Below, one piece after another: positions 1-7,738 of a stretch of 64,000 nt of DNA. Numbering within the stretch: position 1 is the stretch's first letter; each line of letters begins with the position of its first letter. The notes under the pieces are model-generated. The model saw only the letters and a list, made by a program, of their open reading frames with translations. It ran no database searches and was not told the DNA's origin. The stretch covers positions 425,474 through 489,473 of the forward strand of contig NZ_VNIA01000003.1 of assembly GCF_008124875.1 (NCBI RefSeq), written 5' to 3'. The stretch comes from Tenacibaculum adriaticum (GTDB lineage Bacteria > Bacteroidota > Bacteroidia > Flavobacteriales > Flavobacteriaceae). The translations under genes were made by a program, and so were the position numbers.

Positions 1-2
1 AT

Positions 3-971
3 GAATCAGTTTTGATAATGACCGAAACAACTTCAAATTTATGTAATGAGAAATTTATCAATTCGATAGATAAGTTGATTACGAAGTTGGATGATGCCAA
101 ATTTAAACAACTTCAACCAGAAGTATTACTAACTTTAGGCGGAATGGTGGTTTCTAAACGTATTAAACAATTTTTAAGAAAATATCAACCAGAACATCAT
201 TGGCACGTTGATGAGAACACAAAATTAGATACCTATTTTTGTTTATCGCAATTTGTACAAGAAGATCCAACGAAATTTTTATCAGAATTGAATTCACGTG
301 TCACCTCGAGTAGCGTAAAGAGATCACAATCTACATATCAAAATTATTGGCTTTCAGAAAAAGGTAGTAGAAATAAACAACATCAACAATTTTTAGAAAA
401 TTCACTGTATTCAGATTTAAAAGTTTTTAATACTATTTTACAATCAATACCAGATAATTCTCAAGTTCAGATTAGTAATAGCTCAATCATTCGTTATGCT
501 CAATTGTTTGACATAAATCCAACTTTAAAGGTGTTTTGTAATCGTGGTACCAGCGGAATTGACGGAAGCACAAGTACAGCCATTGGAGCGGCATATGCAA
601 CCCAAAGTCAATCGCTTTTTATAACAGGAGATATTAGTTTTTTTTATGATAGTAACGCTTTGTGGAACAATAATATTCCGAAGAGCTTTAGAGTTATTTT
701 AATTAATAATTCAGGTGGAGGGATTTTTAAAATTATTCCAGGGCCAAAATCAACTAACGCAATCAACTATTTTGAAACTCCACATAGTTTAACAGCTGAA
801 CATTTGGCTAAAATGTTTGCGTTTGAATATCAATCTGCAAATACATTAGACGAAGTTGAAAACAAACTAATGTCTTTTTATGCGGAATCACATCAGCCAA
901 AAATTTTAGAAATTTTCACTCCGTCCGATATAAACGACGTAGTTTTGCAACAATATTTTAAGAGTTTATAA
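3..971 (+). CDS. menD: MenD, C-terminal part (5' end outside window)
   Basis: 2-succinyl-5-enolpyruvyl-6-hydroxy-3-cyclohexene-1-carboxylate synthase, the ThDP-dependent enzyme that joins isochorismate and 2-oxoglutarate in menaquinone synthesis. The frame is open to the left window edge, so only about the last 320 of an expected 550-580 residues are present. The visible part covers the central domain and the C-terminal ThDP-binding domain, including the family-typical stretch GTSGIDGSTSTAIGAA and the metal/ThDP motif that begins GDISFFYD and runs to the Asn of ALWNNN. The stop codon overlaps the start of the next gene by one base. menB lies 1.8 kb downstream, so this is a menaquinone locus. 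The apparent TTG at 12 is internal, not a start. Confidence 0.93.
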   Translation, partial: ESVLIMTETTSNLCNEKFINSIDKLITKLDDAKFKQLQPEVLLTLGGMVVSKRIKQFLRKYQPEHHWHVDENTKLDTYFCLSQFVQEDPTKFLSELNSRVTSSSVKRSQSTYQNYWLSEKGSRNKQHQQFLENSLYSDLKVFNTILQSIPDNSQVQISNSSIIRYAQLFDINPTLKVFCNRGTSGIDGSTSTAIGAAYATQSQSLFITGDISFFYDSNALWNNNIPKSFRVILINNSGGGIFKIIPGPKSTNAINYFETPHSLTAEHLAKMFAFEYQSANTLDEVENKLMSFYAESHQPKILEIFTPSDINDVVLQQYFKSL

Positions 972-1384
972 TGGATTTAAAAGAAGGAGATAAGGTAGAT
1001 TTAGTAATAGGTGTTAAATCGATGCTAGGCTACTCAGTTTTAATTGATGAAACGTATGAAGGATTGTTATACAATGATGATGTTTTTTCTGATATAGAAG
1101 AAGGAATGAAAATGGTTGGTTATATCAAGAAAATACGTGAAGACGAAAAGATAGATGTGTCTTTGCGTCCGCAAGGTTTTAGAAATGTAATCGATAGTGA
1201 TACAGAAGTGATTTTAAATAAACTTGAAGAAAAAGGCTTTTTATTATTAACAGATAAAAGCTCTCCCGAAGCGATTAAATTTCACTTACAAATGAGTAAA
1301 AAAGCGTTTAAGAGAGCAATTGGCAGTTTGTATAAAGACAAAAAAATTATACTAAAAGAAGATAGGATAGAGTTGGTACAATAA
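971..1384 (+). CDS. CvfB-like S1 RNA-binding protein, short form
   Basis: A 137-residue cytoplasmic protein. Residues about 3-65 form an S1-like nucleic-acid-binding domain (GYSVLIDETYEGLLYND, then GYIKKIREDEKIDVSL). Residues about 75-137 match the winged-helix end of CvfB/YitL (LLTDKSSPEAI, MSKKAFKRAIGSLYK). Full CvfB proteins are about 280 residues with three S1-like units plus the winged helix; this gene matches only the last S1 unit and the winged helix. Its ATG overlaps the menD stop as TAATG, so it is probably translationally coupled to menD. A role in RNA binding is inferred from family; the target is unknown. Confidence 0.8.
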   Translation: MDLKEGDKVDLVIGVKSMLGYSVLIDETYEGLLYNDDVFSDIEEGMKMVGYIKKIREDEKIDVSLRPQGFRNVIDSDTEVILNKLEEKGFLLLTDKSSPEAIKFHLQMSKKAFKRAIGSLYKDKKIILKEDRIELVQ

Positions 1385-1385
1385 A

Positions 1386-2639
1386 TTACTCACCATCATC
1401 TTCATCTTCAGTATCTTCATCGTCTGGCTCTAAAGGAGTTTCTTCAGGATTGCTTTGTTCGTTTTCTATCTTAGTTTTTTCGTATGCTTTTTGCACACGT
1501 AAAAGATTTTCATAGAAGGCTTCAGCGTTTGGGTCGGAAGGCTTCATTTTTCCATAAGCTTCTTTGTAGAAAAACAAAGCCTTTTCGTAATCTTTACCAA
1601 GCTCATGAAATTTACCAACATAATAATCTCCTATATGTGAATTAGGATGTTTGATCATTACAAAATCACCTAAAACACGAAGGTAATCACCATCTTGTCT
1701 GTCAATAACAATACCTTCTATGGCAAAAATGTCTTCTAAACGAACATTCATATTAGTACCAAAAATATATTCAATATCTAGATATTTAGTTTCCACATAT
1801 TTAATAGCATCCAACGGATCTAAATCTTTAATTTTTGTTTCAAACTCTTCTTTAGATATTCTTGGGTATAGCTCAAAAACTTGTGTTAAGGCATTTGGTA
1901 TTGCAGCACTAATTGCTGTTGGTACGTTTGGAGATTTTTCAAAATTATCAAAGGTTGTATGTAGTTTTTGATTATCTAAGGCTTGTAATCCTTTCTCTAG
2001 TAGGGAATAAATTCTTTTTTCCTCTCTGCTATCTTGTCTGTTATTACTTATATATAAATAAAACTGATTATCAATATCATCTAAACGTTTAAGATTATAG
2101 GCGGCAAAAAAGTTAGGAGTATTTTGATTAAAAATAGGAGAAATAGCAATATAAGCGTTAAAAATTGGTTTTTCCTCCTTTAAAAAGTGTGTTACAAAAT
2201 TACCTGCGCTACCTTCACCAGCAATGGTTAAGAAAGGAGAAGTTTTTAAATTGGTTTCTAAATATGGTAAAACTTCTTTTTTTATGTAGTCATAGAATTT
2301 TTTCCCATTCTCAGTTAAATCACCATTTGCTTCAATTGTAGAAACATCTTTATTCACACTATTGTCAACATCTAATCCAACAATTATTTGCTTAGGAGCT
2401 AAATCTGCAGCAGCAAAAACTGTCGAATTCCCAACATATAGATCAAACAAATATCCATTATTTAATACAATTGCTAAAGGATACTTTTGAACGGTATCTG
2501 TTTCATATCCCTCTGGTAGATGAATTTTAAGAGTACGTTCTTTATTAAATTCTAATGAATTTATTTTTTTTTCGATGATTGTTTGCGAGTAACTCAACGT
2601 GAATATTAAAATGGCAATCAGTGTATGTATTTTTTTCAT
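1386..2639 (-). CDS. Secreted esterase-fold protein with C-terminal TPR and acidic tail
   Basis: A 417-residue protein with a cleavable signal peptide (MKKIHTLIAILIFTLSYSQ). Residues about 30-270 resemble the putative esterase family PF00756 (alpha/beta hydrolase). The likely nucleophile elbow reads AGEGSAGN, with Glu where the usual G-x-S-x-G motif has Gly, so activity is uncertain. A TPR-like helical pair follows near residues 340-385 (YVGKFHELGKDYEKALFFYKEA), and the protein ends in a strongly acidic tail (EPDDEDTEDEDDGE). It converges on the upstream gene with one base between stop codons and has no obvious operon partner. The substrate is unknown. Confidence 0.75.
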   Translation of the reverse strand: MKKIHTLIAILIFTLSYSQTIIEKKINSLEFNKERTLKIHLPEGYETDTVQKYPLAIVLNNGYLFDLYVGNSTVFAAADLAPKQIIVGLDVDNSVNKDVSTIEANGDLTENGKKFYDYIKKEVLPYLETNLKTSPFLTIAGEGSAGNFVTHFLKEEKPIFNAYIAISPIFNQNTPNFFAAYNLKRLDDIDNQFYLYISNNRQDSREEKRIYSLLEKGLQALDNQKLHTTFDNFEKSPNVPTAISAAIPNALTQVFELYPRISKEEFETKIKDLDPLDAIKYVETKYLDIEYIFGTNMNVRLEDIFAIEGIVIDRQDGDYLRVLGDFVMIKHPNSHIGDYYVGKFHELGKDYEKALFFYKEAYGKMKPSDPNAEAFYENLLRVQKAYEKTKIENEQSNPEETPLEPDDEDTEDEDDGE

Positions 2640-2699
2640 AGGAAAAGGGGAATAAGATTAACTTGTCAAATATAAAAAGATAAAATAAAGTTATTATAG

Positions 2700-2707
2700 T
2701 ATTTTTG
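2700..2707 (+). promoter_or_regulatory. Putative -7 element (TATTTTTG) of menB
   Basis: TATTTTTG matches the Bacteroidota -7 consensus TAnnTTTG and lies about 31 bases before the menB start codon. No convincing -33 TTTG is seen at the expected spacing, so this is a moderate call. Confidence 0.4.
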
Positions 2708-2738
2708 TTCTTTTAAATAACGATAATTTTTTGAGATT

Positions 2739-3578
2739 ATGATAAAACCAGAGTGGAAAACCGCAAAAGTTTACGAAGATATAACCTATAAGAAATCTAA
2801 CGGAGTTGCTAGAATCGCTTTTAACCGACCAAATGTAAGAAATGCCTTTCGGCCAAAAACCACTAAAGAATTATATGATGCTTTTTACGATGCAGGAGAA
2901 GACACTTCTATCGGAGTCGTTTTATTGTCTGCAGAAGGACCTTCAACAAAAGACGGAATTTGGAGTTTTTGCTCTGGAGGAGATCAAAAAGCTCGTGGTC
3001 ATCAAGGGTATGTAGGTGAAGATGGTTATCACCGTTTAAATATTTTAGAAGTACAACGTTTAATCCGTTTTATGCCAAAAGCAGTTATTTGCGTGGTTCC
3101 AGGATGGGCAGTTGGTGGTGGACATAGTTTACACGTGGTTTGTGATTTAACCTTGGCGAGTAAAGAGCACGCTATTTTTAAACAAACGGATGCGGATGTA
3201 ACTTCGTTTGATGGGGGTTACGGTTCTGCGTATTTGGCAAAAATGGTTGGACAAAAGAAGGCACGTGAGATTTTCTTCTTAGGTAGAAATTATTCAGCGC
3301 AAGATGCTTATGAAATGGGGATGGTAAATGCGGTAATTCCACATGACGAGTTAGAAGATACTGCTTACGAATGGGCGCAAGAGATTTTAGAAAAATCACC
3401 AACTTCTATTAAAATGTTGAAGTTTGCCATGAACTTAACGGATGACGGAATGGTTGGTCAGCAAGTATTTGCAGGAGAAGCAACTCGTTTAGCCTATATG
3501 ACTGATGAAGCCAAAGAAGGTCGTGATGCATTTCTTGAAAAAAGAAAACCAAACTTCCCAAAAAGATGGATTCCGTAG
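2739..3578 (+). CDS. menB: 1,4-dihydroxy-2-naphthoyl-CoA synthase
   Basis: A 279-residue crotonase-fold enzyme that closes the second ring of the menaquinone head group from o-succinylbenzoyl-CoA. Full length for MenB. Seen in order: FNRPNVRNAFRPKT near the N terminus, the CoA oxyanion region GWAVGGGHSLHVVCDLTLAS, and the MenB-specific loop TSFDGGYGSAYLAKMVG followed by KKAREIFFLGR. The C terminus (RKPNFPKRWIP) is also typical of MenB. It is transcribed alone, after a TATTTTTG promoter-like box, and followed by a palindromic repeat. With menD at the window start it belongs to the menaquinone pathway feeding respiration. Confidence 0.96.
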   Translation: MIKPEWKTAKVYEDITYKKSNGVARIAFNRPNVRNAFRPKTTKELYDAFYDAGEDTSIGVVLLSAEGPSTKDGIWSFCSGGDQKARGHQGYVGEDGYHRLNILEVQRLIRFMPKAVICVVPGWAVGGGHSLHVVCDLTLASKEHAIFKQTDADVTSFDGGYGSAYLAKMVGQKKAREIFFLGRNYSAQDAYEMGMVNAVIPHDELEDTAYEWAQEILEKSPTSIKMLKFAMNLTDDGMVGQQVFAGEATRLAYMTDEAKEGRDAFLEKRKPNFPKRWIP

Positions 3579-3612
3579 TTATTAACTTCAATAAAAATAA
3601 TTAATAATCAAT

Positions 3613-3687
3613 TATCATTACGAGAAAGAAATGACCAAGTAATCAGTTTTAAAGAAAAGGATTGCTTCATTTTATTCGCAATGACGT
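3613..3687. repeat. Palindromic interspersed repeat, family A copy 1
   Basis: Arms TCATTACGAG...AAGTAATC and GGATTGCTTC...CGCAATGA are imperfect reverse complements about 35 bases long with a short A-rich centre. The same arm sequences recur at 6405-6489, 10852-10924 and 48202-48437. It lies between menB and the FAH-family gene and contains no gene. Confidence 0.75.
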
Positions 3688-3701
3688 TTTAATTAAGTGA
3701 A

Positions 3702-4310
3702 ATGAAAATAATCTGCATAGGTCGTAATTACGCCAAACATATAGAGGAATTAGCAAACGAAAAACCAGATAATCCGGTAGTATTCTTAAAACCAGATTCG
3801 GCAATTCTTCCGAAGAAAATGCCATTTTTTATTCCTCCATTTTCAAATGATGTGCATTATGAGGTAGAAGTGTTAGTGAAAATAAATAAAGTAGGGAAAC
3901 ACATTTCTCCAAAGTTTGCACATAAATATTACGACACTATTGGTTTAGGTATCGATTTTACGGCACGTGATGTACAAGCGAAATGCAAAGAAAAAGGATT
4001 ACCGTGGGAAAAAGCCAAAGCCTTTGATGGAAGTGCAGTTGTAGGAGAGTTTTATTCGAAAGAAGATTTTAATTTAGACAATTTGTCATTTCAATTATTA
4101 AAGAATGATGAGGTTGTACAAGATGGAAATACCAATTCTATGCTTTGGAAGATCGATGAACTTATTAGTTATGTTTCACAATATTTCACCTTAAAAAAAG
4201 GAGATATTATTTTTACAGGTACACCAGCAGGTGTTGGAAAAGTAGAGGAGAATGATATTTTAACAGGGACTATTGAAGGGAAACAAGCGTTTCAAATTAA
4301 AGTTAAATAA
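3702..4310 (+). CDS. Fumarylacetoacetate hydrolase (FAH) family protein
   Basis: A 202-residue protein covering just the FAH C-terminal catalytic fold, the size of YcgM/FAHD1-type enzymes (acylpyruvases or oxaloacetate decarboxylases/tautomerases). It begins with the usual IGRNYAKHIEELANEKP, followed by FLKPDSA, the metal-binding E-x-E segment HYEVEVLVKI, the loop LGIDFTARDVQAKCKEKGLP, and the closing DIIFTGTPAGVG. These support a divalent-metal enzyme acting on a small 2-oxo acid; the exact substrate cannot be read from sequence. It overlaps cinA by one base (TAATG), so the two are probably co-transcribed. Confidence 0.88.
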   Translation: MKIICIGRNYAKHIEELANEKPDNPVVFLKPDSAILPKKMPFFIPPFSNDVHYEVEVLVKINKVGKHISPKFAHKYYDTIGLGIDFTARDVQAKCKEKGLPWEKAKAFDGSAVVGEFYSKEDFNLDNLSFQLLKNDEVVQDGNTNSMLWKIDELISYVSQYFTLKKGDIIFTGTPAGVGKVEENDILTGTIEGKQAFQIKVK

Positions 4311-5551
4311 TGAACGCAGAAATTATAACGATTGGCGATGAAATTCTGATCGGTCAAATTGTAGACACAAATTCACAATGGATCGCTCAAGAACTGAATA
4401 AAATAGGGGTTTCCATACATCAAATTTCATCCATTCAAGATGATAAACAACATATATTAGAAGCGTTAAAAGAAGCCGAAAATAGAGCAGACATTGTTAT
4501 TGTTACGGGAGGATTAGGTCCAACCAAAGACGATATCACCAAAAAAACGATTGCAGAATATTTTAACGATGAAAGAGTAGTTGAGTATCCTGAAGTAATT
4601 GATAATATTAAAGGACTGTTCGAAAAAATAAATCACCCTTTTAACGAAGCTCAAAGATATCAAGCACAATTACCGTCAAAAGCTACATTGTTAATGAATA
4701 AACTTGGTACGGCACCAGGTATGTGGTTTTTTGAAAACGAAACTGTTTTTGTTTCACTTCCGGGAGTTCCTTACGAGATGAAAGGATTGATGAAATATGA
4801 GGTTTTACCAAGAATTCAAAAACAATTTCAACTGCCTTATATTATCCATAAGACTATTTTAACATATGGACAAGGAGAAAGCTTAATCGCTGAAAGAATT
4901 GAAGATTTAGAAAACAATTTACCAGACTTTATAAGGTTAGCATATTTACCTTCATTTGGGAGTGTGCGTTTACGATTATCAGCAAAAGGAACAAACAAAG
5001 AAGTTTTAGAAAAAGCGTTGTCAGAAACAATTTCTGTATTAAAAACGTTAATTAGCGATGTAATTACAGGTTTTGATGAAGGGGAAACTTTAGAAAAGCA
5101 AATAGGTAATTTGCTTTTAGAAAAGCAAAAAACAATTTGTACAGCAGAAAGTTTAACAGGAGGTAAAATAGCTTCAACGATTGTTTCAGTTCCAGGTGCC
5201 TCAAACTATTTTAAAGGAAGTTTTGTAACCTATACTGCAGAGATAAAGCAAGAGCTTTTAGGGGTTTCTCCTGAAATTATAAAAAAATATACTGTTGTTA
5301 GTAAAGAAGTGGCAGGAGCAATGGCTTTATCTGCTAGAAAAAAAATGCATACCGATTACGCAATTGCTGTTACAGGAAATGCAGGCCCAACAACAGATCA
5401 TAACAATAAAGATGTTGGATTGGTTTTTATTGCTGTGGCCTCAGAAAAAGGAGTAGAGGTACATGAGTTTAATTTCGGTCAACCAAGAGAAAAAGTGATA
5501 AATAGAACTGTAAACAAAGCTTTAGAGTTGATTAAAAGCCAACTTGTTTAA
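4310..5551 (+). CDS. cinA: CinA: competence/damage-inducible protein A, NMN amidohydrolase
   Basis: A 413-residue two-domain protein. Residues 1-170 form the molybdopterin-binding-like COG1058 domain (ITIGDEILIGQIVDTNS; VTGGLGPTKDDITKKTIAEYF). Residues about 255-413 are the PncC-type amidase domain (CTAESLTGGKIASTIV, GNAGPTT). The family recycles pyridine nucleotides: PncC deamidates NMN to nicotinate mononucleotide and the COG1058 domain hydrolyses ADP-ribose. Both domains look intact. It begins inside the stop of the FAH-family gene and ends about 120 bases before rpmB, which has its own promoter. Confidence 0.95.
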   Translation: MNAEIITIGDEILIGQIVDTNSQWIAQELNKIGVSIHQISSIQDDKQHILEALKEAENRADIVIVTGGLGPTKDDITKKTIAEYFNDERVVEYPEVIDNIKGLFEKINHPFNEAQRYQAQLPSKATLLMNKLGTAPGMWFFENETVFVSLPGVPYEMKGLMKYEVLPRIQKQFQLPYIIHKTILTYGQGESLIAERIEDLENNLPDFIRLAYLPSFGSVRLRLSAKGTNKEVLEKALSETISVLKTLISDVITGFDEGETLEKQIGNLLLEKQKTICTAESLTGGKIASTIVSVPGASNYFKGSFVTYTAEIKQELLGVSPEIIKKYTVVSKEVAGAMALSARKKMHTDYAIAVTGNAGPTTDHNNKDVGLVFIAVASEKGVEVHEFNFGQPREKVINRTVNKALELIKSQLV

Positions 5552-5600
5552 TTGTAAAAAGTAACAATAAAAATAATTTCAAAAAAATAATACAAATTGT

Positions 5601-5632
5601 TTTGTTGAATGTCTAAAAAATTCATAAATTTG
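5601..5632 (+). promoter_or_regulatory. Bacteroidota-type promoter of the rpmB operon
   Basis: TTTG at 5601-5604 and TAAATTTGC starting at 5625 match the -33 TTTG and -7 TAnnTTTG consensus with a 20-base spacer (a second TTG at 5605-5607 gives 17). The rpmB ATG is 39 bases beyond the -7 box. This is the best promoter match in the window and suits a highly expressed ribosomal operon. Confidence 0.7.
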
Positions 5633-5670
5633 CACCTCGTTTAGAAATAACACTAAAAACTGTCAACAAG

Positions 5671-5910
5671 ATGTCTAGAGTTTGTGAATTAACAGGAAAG
5701 AAAGCGATGGTTGGTAACAATGTATCACACGCTTTAAATAGAACAAAGAGAAAATTTAACGCTAATTTAATGACAAAGCGTTTCTATATTCCAGAAGAGG
5801 ATAAGTGGGTAACATTAAAAGTATCAGCTTCTGCATTAAAAAACATTAATAAGAAAGGAATTTCTGCAGTTATTAAAGAAGCTAGAGAGAAAGGTTTCTT
5901 AACGAAATAA
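5671..5910 (+). CDS. rpmB: 50S ribosomal protein L28
   Basis: A 79-residue protein of normal length for Bacteroidota L28. It has the N-terminal [11 protein letters not shown] and the segment [19 protein letters not shown] that define the family. First gene of a tight cluster rpmB-rpmG-DUF4295 with 27- and 7-base gaps, driven by the promoter at 5601-5632 and closed by the terminator at 6301. It is a structural part of the large ribosomal subunit. Confidence 0.98.
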   Translation: MSRVCELTGKKAMVGNNVSHALNRTKRKFNANLMTKRFYIPEEDKWVTLKVSASALKNINKKGISAVIKEAREKGFLTK

Positions 5911-5937
5911 TTCCTTACTAGATAAAATTTTAGAGAG

Positions 5938-6120
5938 ATGGCAAAAAAAGGAAACAGAGTTCAGGTAATATTAGAATGTACTGAACACAAAGCATCTGGT
6001 CAACCAGGTACTTCTCGTTATATTACAACAAAAAACAAAAAGAACACTCCGGATAGAATGGAAATAAAGAAATTTAATCCAATCTTGAAGAAAGTGACAG
6101 TTCATAAAGAGATAAAATAA
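5938..6120 (+). CDS. rpmG: 50S ribosomal protein L33
   Basis: A 60-residue L33 ([18 protein letters not shown], then [20 protein letters not shown]). Only one Cys is present and the paired CxxC motifs of zinc-binding forms are absent, so this is the zinc-independent type. It sits between rpmB and the DUF4295 gene. Confidence 0.98.
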   Translation: MAKKGNRVQVILECTEHKASGQPGTSRYITTKNKKNTPDRMEIKKFNPILKKVTVHKEIK

Positions 6121-6127
6121 TTAGGTC

Positions 6128-6280
6128 ATGGCAAAGAAATCAGTAGCATCATTACAAACAGGTTCGAAAAGATTAACCAAGGCTATCAAAATGGTAAAGT
6201 CTCCTAAATCAGGAGCTTATACATTCGTGGAAGCCATCATGGACCCAACACAAGTGAATGACTTTTTAGCAAAAAAGTAA
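6128..6280 (+). CDS. DUF4295 small basic protein
   Basis: A 50-residue Lys-rich protein (starting MAKKSVASLQTGSKRLTKAI, ending DPTQVNDFLAKK) seven bases after the rpmG stop. It matches the DUF4295 family, found in Bacteroidota directly behind rpmB-rpmG. Position, size and charge suggest a ribosome-associated protein, which is inference. A strong terminator follows 20 bases after its stop, so it is the last gene of the operon. Confidence 0.9.
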   Translation: MAKKSVASLQTGSKRLTKAIKMVKSPKSGAYTFVEAIMDPTQVNDFLAKK

Positions 6281-6300
6281 TTCTTGTATACAGTTTAAAG

Positions 6301-6335
6301 AAAAGCTACTTTCGTTAGAAAGTAGCTTTTTTTAT
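6301..6335 (+). terminator. Rho-independent terminator of rpmB-rpmG-DUF4295
   Basis: A perfect 13-bp stem (AAAAGCTACTTTC / GAAAGTAGCTTTT) with loop GTTA runs into a T-run, 20 bases after the DUF4295 stop codon. Confidence 0.92.
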
Positions 6336-6360
6336 GTATTAAAAAACTGTATTTTTGGAC

Positions 6361-6537
6361 GTTACCCTTCGGGTCGGGCTTTACGCTATATTTTTTTAAA
6401 ACTTGTCATTGCGAAACAAATAATCAATATGTTGTGGCAATCTCATATAAAATAAAAATAGAGATTACTTCATTTCACTCGTAATGATGTTTTTTTATAA
6501 GTTTAAAAAGGATGTCGCTACAATCCCTAACGCGAAA
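6361..6537. repeat. Composite repeat: family B element interrupted by family A repeat
   Basis: The left part carries a small hairpin (ACCCTTCGGGT) followed by CGGGCTTTACGCTATA and TTTTTTTAAAA. The right part reads TTTAAAAAGGATGTCGCTAC then AATCCCTAACGCG. From memory these two parts are the ends of one element common in Flavobacteriaceae. Between them lies a complete family A repeat, GTCATTGCGA (6405) to CTCGTAATGATG (6489). Confidence 0.6.
6405..6489. repeat. Palindromic interspersed repeat, family A copy 2
   Basis: The left arm GTCATTGCGA...GGCAATCTC and right arm GAGATTACTTC...CTCGTAATGATG are imperfect reverse complements. It sits inside the family B element. Confidence 0.7.
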
Positions 6538-6621
6538 TGTAATCGTTAAATGACAATTTGGCTACAATATAAAGTGTGGTACAATTTTTAACGTAAACCA
6601 AACCGATTATAACATTTACAC

Positions 6622-7575
6622 ATGAGTTTTTTTAAAAATATATTCTCTAAAGAGAAAAAAGAAACCTTAGACAAAGGTTTAGAAAAAACAAAAACGACTT
6701 TTTTAAATAAATTATCAAAAGCAGTTGCAGGTAAAGCAAAAGTAGATGATGATGTTTTAGATAATTTAGAAGAAGTTTTAGTTTCTTCGGATGTGGGTGT
6801 AGATACTACCTTAAAAATTATTGATAGAATTGAAGAAAGAGTTGCTCGCGATAAGTATTTAGGAACAGAAGAATTAAATCAAATTCTTAGAGAAGAAATT
6901 GCCGCATTACTTTCAGAAACCAATTCAGGAGATGAAACAGAGTTTACGATTCCAGAAAACAAAAAACCCTACGTATTAATGGTAGTTGGAGTAAACGGAG
7001 TTGGTAAAACAACTACGATAGGTAAATTAGCAAGTCAATTCAAAAAGAAAGGTTTAAAAGTTGTTTTAGGAGCAGCAGATACATTTAGGGCTGCAGCAAT
7101 AGATCAGTTACAAGTTTGGGCAGATAGAGTAGAGGTGCCAATTGTAAGACAAGAAATGGGATCAGATCCTGCTTCTGTAGCGTATGATACGCTTAAATCT
7201 GGCGTAAATCAAAATGCAGATGTTATTATCATCGACACTGCGGGGCGTTTACATAACAAGGTTAATTTAATGAATGAGTTAACCAAGATTAAACGTGTAA
7301 TGCAAAAAGTAGTGGGAGATGCGCCGCATGATGTATTGTTGGTGTTAGATGGTTCTACAGGTCAAAATGCCTTTGAGCAAGCTAAACAATTTACCAAAGC
7401 AACCGAAGTAACTTCGTTAGCAGTAACTAAGTTAGACGGAACTGCCAAAGGTGGTGTAGTTATTGGTATTTCTGATCAATTTCAAATACCCGTAAAATAT
7501 ATTGGAGTAGGAGAAGGAATAGACGACTTACAGGTGTTTAACAAATACGAGTTTGTAGATTCATTTTTTAAGTAA
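6622..7575 (+). CDS. ftsY: FtsY, signal recognition particle receptor GTPase
   Basis: A 317-residue SRP receptor that docks SRP-ribosome complexes at the inner membrane. The NG domain is complete: helical N domain at residues 20-100, P-loop GVNGVGKTTTIGKLA, insertion-box region GAADTFRAAAIDQLQ, G3 DTAGRLHNK, G4 TKLDGTAKGG, and the closing YIGVGEGIDDL. The acidic membrane-binding A domain of the E. coli protein is missing; only about 20 basic residues precede the N domain, normal for short FtsY forms. It stands alone, with a hairpin terminator 45 bases after its stop. Confidence 0.97.
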   Translation: MSFFKNIFSKEKKETLDKGLEKTKTTFLNKLSKAVAGKAKVDDDVLDNLEEVLVSSDVGVDTTLKIIDRIEERVARDKYLGTEELNQILREEIAALLSETNSGDETEFTIPENKKPYVLMVVGVNGVGKTTTIGKLASQFKKKGLKVVLGAADTFRAAAIDQLQVWADRVEVPIVRQEMGSDPASVAYDTLKSGVNQNADVIIIDTAGRLHNKVNLMNELTKIKRVMQKVVGDAPHDVLLVLDGSTGQNAFEQAKQFTKATEVTSLAVTKLDGTAKGGVVIGISDQFQIPVKYIGVGEGIDDLQVFNKYEFVDSFFK

Positions 7576-7583
7576 AAAACTAT

Positions 7584-7612
7584 GTCATTCCCGTGAATGC
7601 AGGAATCTGAGA
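7584..7612. repeat. Single arm of a family C repeat
   Basis: GTCATTCCCGTGAATGCAGG followed by AATCTGAGA matches one arm of the palindromic repeat at 37048-37126. No second arm is present, so it is a solo or decayed copy. Confidence 0.5.
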
Positions 7613-7620
7613 ATAAATAA

Positions 7621-7648
7621 AAAGACTCCCAATTTTGGGAGTTTTTTT
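7621..7648 (+). terminator. Terminator of ftsY
   Basis: Stem ACTCCC / GGGAGT with loop AATTTT, followed by seven T. It lies 50 bases after the ftsY stop, directly after the solo repeat arm. Confidence 0.85.
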
Positions 7649-7684
7649 ATGTTTTATTTTGAAAATGTTTCGCTATCGTGTTTG

Positions 7685-7738
7685 TTTAAGTACTAAACCG
7701 CAATTATTTTTATACGGTGTTGTACTTTCGTTATTTTT
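7685..7738. repeat. Cassette-boundary-like element 3' of the zinc-ribbon gene
   Basis: On the minus strand, a few bases after the stop of the zinc-ribbon gene, the sequence reads GTACAACACCGTATAAAAAT then AATTGCGG. The core TACAACACCGTATAAAAATA also occurs at about 26163-26183, again just 3' of an accessory gene on the minus strand. Both copies also share the nearby CGAAAGT. No coding role is evident. Confidence 0.55.

Larger units (their letters stand above)
6281..6621. other. Gene-free stretch with terminator and nested repeats
   Basis: 341 bases between the DUF4295 gene and ftsY with no plausible gene. From left to right it holds the operon terminator, a GC-richer element starting GTTACCCTTCGGGTCGGGC at 6361, a family A palindromic repeat at 6405-6489, the far arm of the first element (AAAAAGGATGTCGCTACAAT, then CCCTAACGCG) ending near 6537, and about 80 unremarkable AT-rich bases before ftsY. 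Confidence 0.8.

Noticed and set aside
12..14. TTG start for the first gene
   Set aside because: The frame is open to the window edge and the product is only the C-terminal part of MenD.
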